Assembly (NCBI RefSeq): GCF_963576545.1
Contig: NC_083646.1
Location: 28,959,027-29,023,026, forward strand
Direction: 5' to 3'
Source of the DNA: Limanda limanda
Taxonomy: Eukaryota > Chordata > Actinopteri > Pleuronectiformes > Pleuronectidae
DNA: 64,000 bases
Made by a program: the position numbers and the translations under genes
Notes under the pieces: generated by a model
Seen by the model: only the letters and a program-made list of their open reading frames with translations
Databases searched by the model: none
Told to the model about the DNA's origin: nothing
Part shown: piece after piece, positions 1 to 10,047 of the stretch
How positions within the stretch are numbered: the first letter of the stretch is position 1
Layout of the letters: every line of letters starts with the position of its first letter

Positions 1-560
1 TGGTCAAAGTAATTGCCATCCCTGAATTTCAAGTTAATTATTAATTTGAAAAGTGAACAAACTTTGTCTAACCCCTACATATATATATATATTTTTTTAT
101 ATTCTTTATTTTTTTACAGATGTTTTCAAAAACATACATCAATTGTCTATCAACCTTTTTCAAAATTAGGTAACCTTTTACATTTTGGGAGAGGTATAGT
201 GTGTACATGTAGACAATAAGTACAGATAAAAAGAGAAAAAACAAATACATGAATAAAAACAACCCCAAAAAAACAACAATGTTAGGTGGTGACTTGATTT
301 GATTGATTGATTGACTTGAGAGAGAATGGGATAGAGGTCGATGAGGCTTGCTAAATCAAGTCAACATTACAGGGTCATTAATTCAGTACCTCCACAAAAT
401 CTGGCCTTAAGGGTTTTACTTATCTCACCCATTATTTCCATAATGGAATGAACTCAGTTTTCCGAAGACAAAGGAAAAAGTATCCTTTCCATAACATAAA
501 TGTAATTTGCTAAATCTATCCACTCCTGTATCGTGGGGGGCGCAGGAAGCAGCCAGCACC
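1..560. other. No gene recognised (probable fam210a intron)
   Basis: AT-rich sequence with a short TA run near 80 and a GATT-type low-complexity stretch near 295-312. No coding exon or transposon motif is recognised on either strand. Because fam210a exons begin at 4653 with an intron before them, this is most likely intron, but that is inference. Confidence 0.4.
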
Positions 561-935
561 TTGTGAGCGCTTTTTAAAAAGCTGTTATTAGTATGCCAAT
601 CATATATTTATCTAGGCGCCTTGTTTGGAAATCAACTTTTCCTAAAAATAATGTTGTAAACTGCAGGGGCAGGTCAGTATTAAGAATGCCTTTTAATGCT
701 TTATGAACCTCTGCCCAGAAAGGTGTTATCACTGGAAAATCCCAGAATACATGCCAGTGATTTGCTTCCCGAGACCCACATTGTCTCGAGCTGGTGGGCT
801 CCCCTCCAGCAAAACATGCTTTCTGCTTTGGTGTAATAAAGAAACGAATAATACACTTCCACCCAAATTCCCGCCACACGTTAGAGTTGGTGCATTCGCA
901 CTTGAATGTAAGCCAAATTTATCTTACATTTAATT
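560..935 (-). pseudogene. L1-like LINE ORF2 C-terminal remnant
   Basis: The minus strand encodes about 100 residues resembling the region after the reverse transcriptase of L1-type non-LTR retrotransposons: a Cys/His segment (QCGSREANHWHVFWDFP), then PFW, VHKAL and LGKV-like blocks. In intact elements this follows the RT and contributes nucleic-acid binding. Only the tail is present; no RT motif is found nearby, so it is a truncated old copy. The family call rests on motif order only. Confidence 0.6.
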
Positions 936-1264
936 TGCCCCACCTTATAGTTTAATGTCGCATCCCCCTCCACAGTACCCACATAAGCGTCACTCGAGGC
1001 AACAACAGCCAGCACACATTCACACTTGGACCAAATTACTGGCATATATGCAAAGAACTGTGCTGGAAATAATCACACACTTCTGCACTGACTCTGAATG
1101 AGTCCACACTATTGTGAAAATGCTTGCTATTAATAGTCAATAAAAACATTCCAGCTGATCTTCTCCATGCTAACTTCTTCCGAAGGCTAACAACATCTGC
1201 TCACACCATCGCAAGGTAAATGGTGTCACAAAACCTGACTCTTTAGGGTTAGGGTTAGAACACC

Positions 1265-1742
1265 AACTGGTCTGAATTCTTACACAGTGATGCCTTTTGG
1301 CCTCCGAAATGCCATGAAACGTGTTATTGGTGATTTGTTGGGGTGTGCAGAGGATGATCTGATGGTTTACTCAGACACAGGTGAATGTCACCTAGAGCGT
1401 TTGTGCTTTTCACCCACTTGGCTTAGACAAGGCTCACTGTTAACCTCGCTAAGTGTGAGTTTGCAAGGTCAACTGTGACCTAGCTCAGCCTAGTGGATTG
1501 GCAAGGCATAGTGCCTCAATGCAAAATTACAGGGTTTGCAGCAGTTTAATCTTGACAACCAAAAAAAAGCTAATGAGCTTTCTCTGCCTCGTTGGCTACA
1601 TTTCAGCGGTTTTGGCCCCGCTTGCTGAAGGGAAAGGCACAATATCTCTGGTCCCTCAGTTAATAATGAAAGGAAATTTCAAAGTTTTCAGTTACAAAGT
1701 GTTTTTTTGGAGAGTGTTGGGGTTGCCATCATTAAGAGTTTG
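1265..1742 (+). pseudogene. Ty3/Gypsy reverse transcriptase remnant
   Basis: Plus-strand fragments recall a Gypsy RT: MPFGLRNA (the block before the catalytic motif), then a degraded DD segment with VYSDT and HLERL, followed in other frames by a Cys-Glu-Phe-like segment and FLCLVGY (the FLG-x2-YYR block). Frames change several times and stops intervene, so it is a dead partial pol. No LTR was recognised around it. Confidence 0.6.
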
Positions 1743-1839
1743 AATAACTGGGCACCAATATCCTGGTTTCACGGAGGAATAAGACACGCAGCCGTCATCG
1801 GTGTTTACCTGAACCGTCATTTAAAGAATAAAGCATAGA

Positions 1840-1929
1840 CTTCAGAATAAGGGCCCATAATAATCATTTGAATAATCGTGATTTCGATGTTGTCCAAAGT
1901 AATCGTGATTATGATTTCGAGCAGCCCTA
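1840..1929. repeat. hAT-like element right end (fragment)
   Basis: AT-rich sequence with repeated ATCGTGATT-type motifs ends in GAGCAGCCCTA, the reverse complement of the TAGGGCTGC terminus common in teleost hAT elements (compare 10920-11315). The opposite end is not seen, and a palindromic repeat begins 5 bp downstream. Confidence 0.4.
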
Positions 1930-1934
1930 GGACA

Positions 1935-2477
1935 TAGTGTTGCACGGTGTACCGGTACTAGAAAGGTACCGCTGTACCCTTACGTTAAAAACGATACGGT
2001 TTAGCATATTTTTAGTACCAGTACTTTATTATAATAGCAGGCAAAGAGAGCGCACTCTCTGCTCCGCTCCCTGTCCCGCTGCCTGCATGCATTGACTGCG
2101 AGGGGCGGGGCTACCCAGCTCTCACACATGCAACAGGCAGTCCTCTCAACGGGCGGAGACATGACATGTCTCCGCCCGGTTGCGCCACACAGTTTGAGAG
2201 AGAATCACTTTCAACAAACCGAGGACGTTCGGCTTGGCCATGGCTCCCTGAGATCACTCGCTGTGAGTGAAGCTGCCTGTTGCATGTGTGAGAGCTGGAT
2301 AGCCCCGCCCCTCGCAGTCAATGCATGCAGGCAGCGGGACAGGGAGCGGAGCAGAGAGTGCGCTCTGACTGCTGCTATTTTAATAAAGTACCGGTACTAA
2401 AAATATGCTAAACCGTATCGTTTTTAACGTAAGGGTACCGCGGTACCTTTCTAGTACCGGTACACCGTGCAACACTA
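1935..2477. repeat. 543-bp palindromic (foldback) element
   Basis: The first about 205 bp (1935-2140) reappear as reverse complement at 2273-2477, both arms ending in TAGTGTTGCACGGTG. Arms include a GGTACCGGTAC-rich outer part and a GC-rich inner part. The loop of about 130 bp contains a second near-perfect palindrome at 2150-2178 (14-bp arms around one A). No protein is encoded; the open frames are by-products of the repeat. The TAGTG terminus suggests a non-autonomous hAT, but no matching 8-bp TSD is visible. Confidence 0.8.
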
Positions 2478-2936
2478 GCGCACACTTTGCAGCTCATTCT
2501 GAATGAGGAGCTTCTTTCACAACGTTGTGTTGGCCCAATCCCATTTCACCCCTTGGCCCTACCCCTAACACTTGTTTTTGAGGATTATCTTGCGCTTGAA
2601 TAGGAATCACAAGAGGAAGTGGTTGAAATATTTCCCTACGAATTGGGACAGCCCTTCAAGAAGCCGTTAAATCATCTGTAGTCGTCGAGGAAACTCAACA
2701 CGTCATCAGTAGTCGTCGATGTTAACAGACAAAGACAATTTTTCATGTCATTGTAATAACATTGTATAGATCTTAAATAGCCAAATGATATTGTTTGCAG
2801 TTACCAAAGTGACAAACCTATAACAATCCAAATAAAATTGATTGTAATGCAGGTGAATCAATAACATTTGAAATTGATAAGCTTGGCTGTGTTTTGCTTT
2901 TTAACTGTTAGGGTTCGAGGCCTGAAGAGTCAGAAC

Positions 2937-3721
2937 TAGAGATGAGCCGGATATTCGGCTGAAACGAGTATCCGGTACGGATAAAGCACTTTTGCCGAGC
3001 ACGAGTATTATACGAGTAATACTCGTCAATATCTGTGCTCGGACTGAATGAAAATCCTCACACAGCGTCACAGCGCTCCTCCCCTTCACACACCGCTCTG
3101 CTCACTCGCTCACAGAACAGCTCTCTGTCTCTCAGTCACTCAGGTTCGCGGGTCCTTTCCGTTAATGTTTAGGGTTTCTTCAGCTTGAAGTTTGTTTTTA
3201 TTTCAGTTTGTACTTACTTATTAACCAGTAGAGTTCTGTTAAACTTGGGTTCGTTCAGACGTGGTGCTGGTAGAAAGCGACTCGCATGTCGGAGATTTTT
3301 TTTTTTTTTTCCGCTGCAACGCTCTTGTTCACATGAATGTGATTATACCGTGTTTGTTTTAATTATCCTCATCCGAAGCAGGAGAGACCCGCGTCACCTG
3401 TCAATCTTGTCCCCGGGAAATAGCAAACAGCATCGGACAAAGTCTCCCCGCCCCCCTGTCTCTCTCTTACTCACTCATACACACACACTCACACACACAC
3501 ACACACACACCTGGTGTGGAAATAAATTTAAAAAAAATAAAAATAAAAAAAATCATAAAAAAAATTCAAAGTTAAAAAAGAAAGTTATGTTGAACCAGCC
3601 CACTTCCGGGTTAAATCACACCCACTTCCGGGTTAGGCCCCACCCACTCCGAGTACAGATACGGATAATTCATATTGTTAACAGATACAGATACAGATAA
3701 TGCTGTACTCGCTCATCCCTA
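2937..3721 (+). mobile_element. Non-autonomous hAT element with 8-bp TSD
   Basis: The element starts TAGAGATGAGCCGG and ends GCTCATCCCTA, and is flanked by a perfect 8-bp duplication GTCAGAAC (2929-2936 and 3722-3729), as expected of the hAT superfamily. It holds a CA-type microsatellite (about 3479-3510) and an A-rich stretch but no transposase. Related copies in reverse orientation are at 45792-46306 (truncated) and 48480-49494 (with its own TSD). The outer segments carry repeated CGGATAC/CGAGTA motifs. Confidence 0.9.
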
Positions 3722-3979
3722 GTCAGAACCCTATTCTTTTTTTACTGCGGTTTGTTATTTTTTAATTCTTAGTCCGAGCTTCGGCTCAAATTCCTGTGAG
3801 CTGGAATGAGCTAGTAACAGAAAACTTGGCACATGAACTTGCATTGATGTGCATCAACTTTCTGTGAAACATGAGCTCAATCGGCCTGATGGTAGCACTG
3901 TAATTAGCCCTTAAAAAGACAAATTTTGACAGGCCCCTCAAACCCTGTGTCAAAAAATTCAACACACAAGTCCAGCTCA

Positions 3980-4216
3980 ATGAGTCCTACAAAAAAGCCT
4001 CTTGCACCATAAAAGTCCAAGAGACAGTGATAAATGCGTGCGTGTGGGTGTGCCCGCCCAGACATCAGCTACTTCTTATTTGATACATTTCCCACAAATA
4101 TGGGGAGGACTCAAATAGGCCTGCATAGTTCTGTGTTTAATTTATTTCAAAGTAGGCCTATGCCAGTGTATTTCCTTCTGCTCTTCATAAGAGTTTGGTG
4201 TTTTCCTTTTCTGTAA
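3980..4216 (+). repeat. Dispersed repeat shared with 9485-9625
   Basis: The stretch around 4060-4200 (conceptual translation TNMGRTQIGLHSSVFNLFQSRP) is closely matched, in opposite orientation, at about 9485-9625. This shows a dispersed repeat of unknown class. The reading frame is probably incidental. Confidence 0.6.
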
Positions 4217-4652
4217 CAGGTCAAAATACCAATAAAATGTCAACAGTTTTCTTGTCATTCTATAATTTTATAAATGCAACAAACTATAGTTTTATATATA
4301 GTACAACTATATATAAAACGTTATAAGCTGTGTTATAAAGTATGTTTTGCAGCTGCAGACACATTTTATTGGGGAAGAGGGGGCAAAATGGCTCTTTTGA
4401 TAGTAAAGGTTGCCTACACCTGTCCCAGTGTGTAGCCTGGCATGCTTCCCCCGCTTCTGTTTCCTCTCCCTCTGCCTGAACATTGGCTTTTCCAGTCCGA
4501 ATGCCATAAATATTTGCTATGACCGAGCGGATAATCCATCCCGACCACAGACATTGACAATAGTAGTATAGAAAACGCAATTGTCTCAATTGCTGTTGTA
4601 GGACATAAAGACTGTTAATATATTTTTTCCCTTTACATTTGTTTCCCCTCAG

Positions 4653-4764
4653 AGGTGTGAATGTTGTGCCATTCTTGGAGATAATGGGTCTACCGGAGAC
4701 ATTAGTGGGCCTTTTGAAAAACTCTTCGAGTGGCTACGCTCTGACTGCATATGCCATGTACAAG
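4653..4764 (+). CDS. fam210a: fam210a, penultimate coding exon
   Basis: This exon encodes the DUF1279 segment GVNVVPFLEIMGLPETLVG and ends AYAMYK, closely matching vertebrate FAM210A, a mitochondrial membrane protein linked to mitochondrial translation and muscle/bone mass. The acceptor is a pyrimidine tract plus CAG ending at 4652; the donor is AAG/GTAATT after 4764. One leading base completes a codon from the previous exon, and the exon ends in phase 0. The first part of the gene (targeting sequence, start of DUF1279) is not found in the window and should lie upstream. Confidence 0.92.
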
Positions 4765-4902
4765 GTAATTTGATGTTTTTTTTTATAGTTTTTGAACGTT
4801 TTGGTTCATTCCTTCATTGATCATTTTTAATCTGTTTTAAAACAAGCTCATTGTCAGGTTTTCTTAAATGTTCCCAATGCTGATTTACATGCGTCTCTTA
4901 TA

Positions 4903-5983
4903 AGGGCTGCACGATATATAAAAAAAAAAATTGTCAACGCGATATCAACATGTCTTTTGTGATATACGCATCACAACAGACTGCTTGTCCTGCGATAAAT
5001 GGTGTTCCATGTGGCATGCATTCATGTTCTACATGTCTATATTATACACTGCTCGGGAAAATTGAGGGAAGACTTAATAATAACACCAAATCAGTTCAAC
5101 TTTATCAGTCTGTCCATTTAGGGAGCACAAGTGATTATAAATCAATTCACCTTCTTTGGTGCAAATGAAAATGAAAACAGGTGCAATGGAGAGGCTAAAG
5201 CAATACAACCCCCAAAAAGGGAGTGGTTTTGCATGTGGTGGACACAAATATTTTTTCTCTCCTTATCCTTCCTGACTGATTCTTCTCTAGTTTTGTGTTC
5301 TGCTAGTGTTGTCGTTACTACTGGTAGCATGAGGCGGTACCTGCAGCCCAAGTAGGTTGCACAGGTAGTCCAGCTCCTCCAGGATGGCATATCCATACGT
5401 GTGGTCGCAAGAAAGTTTGCTGTGTCTCCCGGCTCAGTCTCATGTCTCAGAGCATGGAGGTGATACCAGGAGACTAGCCATTACACAATGAGAGCTGGAC
5501 AGGGCTGTAGAAGGCCATCAACCTAGCAGCAGGACTGGTATCTACTCCTTTGTGCGATGAGGAACAGGAGGAGCACTGACAGGCCCTCTAAAATGACCTC
5601 CAGCAGGCTACTGGTGTGCATGTTTCTGACCAATCTGGCAGAAACATGCACACCAGTTGTGCTCACCATATTTCATGAGAGTGGCATGAGGGTCTGACGT
5701 CCTCTAGTTGGACTTGTGCTCACAGCTCAGCCCTGTATAGCTTGATTGGCATTTGCCAGAGTACACCAGCATTGGTAGGTCCGCCACTGTTGCCTGATAC
5801 CTTCAAAGATGAGAGCAGGTTCACACTCAGCACATGTGACTGGCGTTAAAGAGTCTGGAGGCGCTTCACCAAGGGTTTCACCACAACATAACTTCCAGAT
5901 CAAACAAATCATACAAATTAACTATCAAAATGGGTTTGGCCCCTGACCCCTTTTTTAATCTAAGTCTAATATCGTGCAGCCCT
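4903..5983. mobile_element. hAT-like MITE in the last fam210a intron
   Basis: Perfect 15-bp terminal inverted repeats AGGGCTGCACGATAT (4903-4917 and, inverted, 5969-5983) bound about 1.08 kb. The interior is mostly a degraded Tc1 copy (5045-5885), so the original MITE was only a few hundred bp. Flanking 8-mers do not match, so superfamily assignment rests on the terminus, which resembles the TAGGGCTGC family at 10920-11315. It lies entirely inside the fam210a intron. Confidence 0.75.
5045..5885 (+). pseudogene. Tc1-like transposon remnant (5' half)
   Basis: Starting at a TACACTGCTC terminus, the sequence runs through a leader to ATG at 5329 (MRRYLQPK, then VAQVVQ-like), the start of a Tc1-type transposase whose helix-turn-helix region follows in broken frames. 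Later fragments read as the central region up to a DESRFTLST-like and ERVWRR-like block near 5880. The DDE domain beyond the first Asp and the right terminus are missing. A reverse-strand copy of the same 5' end is at 49640-49980. Confidence 0.75.
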
Positions 5984-6088
5984 TTCTTCCATCCTTAGCA
6001 TCGATTTAATAAGGCATATGCAGTATAGTGATTTTATGAGGGATGGATTCAGGGATTCCTTGTGTTCCTTGTCTTTGTTTTCTTACAG

Positions 6089-6403
6089 ATTTCCACTCCT
6101 GCTAGATATACAGTAACTCTGGGTGGCACATCACTATCAATTCAGTATCTCCGCAAACACGGCTACTTGTCCACGCCACCACCTGTAAAAGAATACATCC
6201 AGGACAAAATGGAGGAGACAAAAGAGAAATTTACAGAAAAGATGGAGGAGACGAAGGAGAGACTGTCAGAGAAAATGGAGGTTACAAAGGAACGGATCTC
6301 TGAGAAAATGGAAGAGACTAAGGACAAGCTTTCTGAGAAGCTGCAAGAAACCAAAGACAGAGTCTCTGAGGGAAAATCATTTTTTAGAAAGAAAAATGAT
6401 TAG
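6089..6403 (+). CDS. fam210a: fam210a, terminal coding exon
   Basis: The exon follows acceptor TTCTTACAG (6088) and reads ISTPARYTVTLGGTSLSIQY, then YLSTPPPVKEYIQDK, then a charged helical tail and stop TAG (6401-6403). The TPARYTVTLGGTS block is the conserved end of DUF1279. The tail has five consecutive 11-residue repeats (6209-6373; consensus MEETKEKLSEK) predicted to form an amphipathic/coiled helix. Phase agrees with the exon ending at 4764. The final residues are FFRKKND. Confidence 0.95.
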   Translation: MSTPARYTVTLGGTSLSIQYLRKHGYLSTPPPVKEYIQDKMEETKEKFTEKMEETKERLSEKMEVTKERISEKMEETKDKLSEKLQETKDRVSEGKSFFRKKND

Positions 6404-6790
6404 CGAAACACATTGACAGGTTGACAATTCCTCACTTCTGAGACTGGGAGGAACAGAGAGAGACATTGCACTGTCTTAGGTCAGAAATCACCTCAAGTAG
6501 TTAGCTTTCACTTGTTGTCTGTTTTAATTGTCAGATTCCTTTCTTATTGTCTAAACCCTGCGACTGCTAGTGTTGACAAGACAGCAGCTTTGTCTCTCTG
6601 ATTTTACACAGGCTCAAGTTATCTGGACTTCAACTCTCTGCTGGCTGTTTCATGAAGAGGCATGCGCATATTGCGCATGTCCTCCGCAGGACATGTCTGA
6701 AAATGTCTTATGAGAGAGAGAGAGAGCAGTCCTAATGCATCTGGGTGTTGAGAAAATAAAGGTTGAAGTTTGTGGTTACTTATGTGTCCT
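6404..6790 (+). other. fam210a: fam210a 3' UTR with candidate poly(A) signal
   Basis: Non-coding sequence follows the stop codon, with a GA microsatellite (about 6712-6725) and an AATAAA at 6755-6760 that could end the mRNA. A second AATAAA-rich site near 7244-7252 is an alternative end. No other gene is seen here. Confidence 0.55.
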
Positions 6791-7113
6791 AGTCCATCAA
6801 AGTCTTTCAGAAGAAACTTTTAAAACCTTATTTTTTTTCTCATGAAATGAGAAAGAAATAGTTTTCTGATGTATTTTTGTCTCATAGCCAAAACGATTAT
6901 TTTCCTGTCTGTATCACTTTATGTTGTGGATGAAAGTCCATTCATTTTTTGGAGACTGCTTTTGAGGCAGAAATTGTCACAGTGCATGTCAGTTTACATG
7001 TGATGAGTTATTGGTCCGGTAAATTGAGTCATGTAAACATGGTGGGTCTAGTATTGTAGATGCAGTCATATGTATGAACACAGGAAGTACTGTGAATTAC
7101 AGGGATATAAGAA

Positions 7114-7174
7114 AGTGGTTACATCGTCCTCCCTGCCGGCTATCTCAGCTGGCAGGCTGGACACTGTAACCACT
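7114..7174. repeat. Small inverted repeat (stem-loop)
   Basis: AGTGGTTACA (7114-7123) pairs with TGTAACCACT (7165-7174), with a second inner pairing CTGCC/GGCAG. It could form a hairpin of about 60 bases. It is possibly the core of a tiny foldback element; function unknown. Confidence 0.6.
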
Positions 7175-7329
7175 CTCCTTGCTTTTCTAGTAAATAGAAA
7201 ATGTTGTCTGAATTTCAAACAGATAGTGGTTCAAACTACAGATGAATAAAATAAATTGCAAATCAACAGTTTGTTGGCTTTATTTATAAGAATTAAGACT
7301 GTGCATTCAGATGGAGCCTATTGTTGGGA

Positions 7330-8520
7330 CCTGGTATTTGGGGAACCGAAGTCGGGCCTACATGTGTAGTTAAAAGCCTAAAGGCCGAAATATGCTACTC
7401 CGACTCCGTTGCGCGCAGGGGGACGCACAGATCCCACGGAATATTTTTCATTCATGGTTCTCCGACGGCTGGGTGCTGAAAACAATTCACTGCCAGAACA
7501 GTAGGTGGCGCAACGGAAGACAAGCTTAGAGAAGCCTACCTCATTGCATGTAGAAGAAGTCCACATTCTAGGCTCTCAGAAATGCCCACGGATAGTTAGA
7601 AAAATCACAGGTACACAATGAGCTCTCCCAGGTGCTCGGAGAGGGCGTTCCTCTGTCCGTGTCAGTCAAAACGGAGTAGCATATATTGGCCTTAGAGCCG
7701 CATGGAAACCAGAGTCTCCCAGGGTGCCTCAACGTCACACAGAGATGTGAAATCCCACCAGGGGCACAACTCCTATTGGTCACTTTGGGCCCCATGACCT
7801 GTGAGGTCACTGGGCCAATATAAGGCCTGTTCCCCCTTTCTTCAATCTCTTTCCATCCACCTCTTCGAGAGGAGCTCACCGCTCTTTTCTACGCCACCCT
7901 CGAAAGGAGAAGGCTGTCCAGCTTCTGATTCCTCTCTGAGAGGTGCTCAAAGGTGCAGCTTCCAGCTCACCTCAACAAGGAAACCTCCTTCAATCCAAGC
8001 TCTACCAACCTTGAAGCAGCGACGCGATGTCCTGCAGGAGAACTTCAAACAGTAACTGAGCAACAGGACCACAAAGGCAGGAGCCACAAAACCAGCAAGA
8101 CGACCTCAAAGAACTTCGAACAGCACAGCAACCCTTTTTCCACTTTCCATGGACGGGTAACACATCTGGGCTTAATAATTGTACTAGGCTTAGCAAAGAC
8201 TGTTTATTCAATTCCGTGTGATGTTTAAAAGTTTGATTTGTGTTGTGATATTTTGGAGTAAATGTTAGTTATGTTATGCTCTTCACAGTCTTTCTTTGCA
8301 TTTCACTCTAAACTCTTTCTCTAACTTGGCACCGACACAGACACGCGCATATCGCAGCAGCTATCTCTCTGACTCTCGCTACCTGTCGTAAACATTCCAA
8401 AGGGAGGGCTCCGTAATCTCTGGAGTGGCCAGCCGCCATTTTGGAATCACTCAGACACACACACACGCATACTCACATACATATCCTTATTTAGTATGTT
8501 CCCCGTTAGTAATTTGTGTT
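7330..8520 (+). repeat. LTR-like or unclassified dispersed repeat
   Basis: No ORF with family similarity. Around 7800-7830 the order GGGCCAATATAAGGCC resembles a CCAAT/TATA promoter followed by a C/T-rich stretch, as in an LTR U3-R junction. CA-rich sequence closes the block at 8455-8475. I could not find a matching second LTR, TSD or pol, so the class is a guess. Confidence 0.3.
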
Positions 8521-8874
8521 TTTATACTTTATTATGTTCATAACAAATGTTTTCCTTTCACAAATGTTTTTTTATTAATGTTGCATAAGTGAATTTTGCC
8601 AACCACTGGGAAGAACTCTATATCCATCAGTTTAGCTAACTATCTATATGGTAATCTTGGTTATAGTTATAAATTTAATTGTTAATCAGAGGTCCAAATT
8701 TGTAGTTAGTACTTTTATGAGACTTGGTGCCCTGAGGCAACTTGAATCAATTGAAGTTATTTAATATTAGTATTTTAAATATTCAACATTTTATTTTTAT
8801 AATCAAATTTATTGAATGCCGAAAGGCACACCATTTTATGGTATCATGTTAAATGCATTACTGCATAACACTAT
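8520..8874. other. No feature recognised
   Basis: AT-rich sequence without coding or transposon motifs that I can identify. Confidence 0.4.
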
Positions 8875-9235
8875 CAGGGTTTCCCCCAGAAAACTTAGCC
8901 TAAGTCTGGTGGTAGGGCTGCTAGAAGGCACCCGCGGGGGGGGGGGGGGGGGGGGGTGTTGAGTCTTATACTCTAAACATGTTGCACTTTGTTTAATATG
9001 CACACCTAACTTTTTTATTTTGATAAGGGGTTAAATAGATACTTTGATATCTTTTTGAGTTGCACTGCTGACTTAACTTATAAGCCCTCTTTTTTATTTA
9101 TTTTTATAACGTTGGAGTTGCTAGTTTAAACCTACAGTTTTGCACTTTAATATTTGAGCCTTTGTTTACATTTTGTTTTGTGCTGCATTATATGGTGACA
9201 TACAGTTTGTTGTTATCAAAATAAAATTAACTGAA

Positions 9236-9344
9236 TTGAAATGGTCAATTTGATTTTTTGGGAGGAAAATTAATCGTTTAGATTAATCGATAAAATAGTC
9301 GTCAGATTAATCGATAGAAAAATAGTCGTTAGTGGCAGCCCTAC
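9236..9344. repeat. hAT right-end fragment, same family as 10920-11315
   Basis: Sequence from AAATGGTCAATTTGATTTTT through ATTAATCGAT repeats to GTGGCAGCCCTA matches the right part of the element at 10920-11315. The left half is absent here, so this is a truncated copy inside the 8875-10041 composite. Confidence 0.7.
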
Positions 9345-9484
9345 TTAATATTAAAAAAAATTCAAGTTTGCTGTGAACATAGCAGTCAGGCCTCTTATTT
9401 CAGAAACAATGAACCGTAACAGTTTGGTTACCAATAAAAGATAAGCGTACTACTTCTTTGCTTTCAGCCAGCTACTCAAACAGA

Positions 9485-9625
9485 CAAGCAACAAAATAAC
9501 AAACAAACAAAATACACAGGCAAGTGTCGGCCTACTTTGAAATAAATTAAACACAGAACTTTGTAGGGCTATTTGAGTCCTCCTCATATTTGTGGAAAAT
9601 GTATGAAATAAGAAGTACCCTATTT
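9485..9625 (-). repeat. Dispersed repeat, inverse of 4060-4200
   Basis: Minus-strand sequence closely matches the plus-strand repeat near 4060-4200. Class unknown; it shows no family motif of its own. Confidence 0.6.
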
Positions 9626-9661
9626 TTAAATAAATAAAACCAAATAGCTGCAGCCTAATCG

Positions 9662-9943
9662 TGTAACGGACTAGGTTTATGTTTATGTTCGGTTTTGACT
9701 TATGTTCAGTAAAACACTGTGTTGAAGGAGCGTTCTGATGTCTGAGGATCATTGAAGGCGACGTATGTTCAGTAAAACACTGTGTTAAAGGAGCATTCTG
9801 TTGTCCGAGGGTCAGTGAAGGCGTCTGGGTGGGACATGTGACTGTTTGGACCAATAGGATGGTTGCTTGGGGATCGGGGCCATGTCTGTGATCGGGGCTC
9901 AATGAGGAAGTGAAGTGTTGTTGATGTGCGCGAGTGACGGATT
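9662..9943 (+). repeat. LTR fragment with 63-bp internal duplication
   Basis: Starts TGTAACGGACTAGGTTTATG and is similar, in opposite orientation, to the solo LTR at 38894-39231. It stops near 9943, lacking the LTR 3' end. A 63-bp segment beginning GTTCAGTAAAACACTGTGTT is present twice in tandem (9704-9766, 9767-9829); the solo LTR has it once. LTR class (Gypsy or ERV) cannot be decided from this piece. Confidence 0.7.
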
Positions 9944-10047
9944 TTTTTTTTTTTTTTAAATAAAAAAACCATGCGACGCTTAGCCTGGCGGGGGGGGGGA
10001 GTAAGTCCCGCCAGGCCTATACAGCACTGGGGGAAACCCTGCACTAT

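Larger units (their letters stand above)
8875..10041. mobile_element. hAT-like composite element
   Basis: The left end CAGGGTTTCCCCCAG and right end CTGGGGGAAACCCTG are 15-bp perfect inverted repeats, flanked by CACTAT on both sides (8869-8874 and 10042-10047). Inside are a 21-bp poly(G) run (8936-8956), the end of a TAGGGCTGC-type hAT (9236-9344), a dispersed repeat (9485-9625) and an LTR fragment (9662-9943). No transposase is present. Part of the interior must be later insertion or capture. Confidence 0.75.

Noticed and set aside
1246..1258. Telomere-like TTAGGG repeats (also near 58616)
   Set aside because: Only about two units; too short to be an interstitial telomere.
2092..2400. 102-residue open frame
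   Set aside because: It lies across the 543-bp palindrome, and both arms give similar incidental frames.
1..4652. First coding exon(s) of fam210a
   Set aside because: No mitochondrial targeting sequence or start of DUF1279 was found on the + strand; expected upstream of the window.
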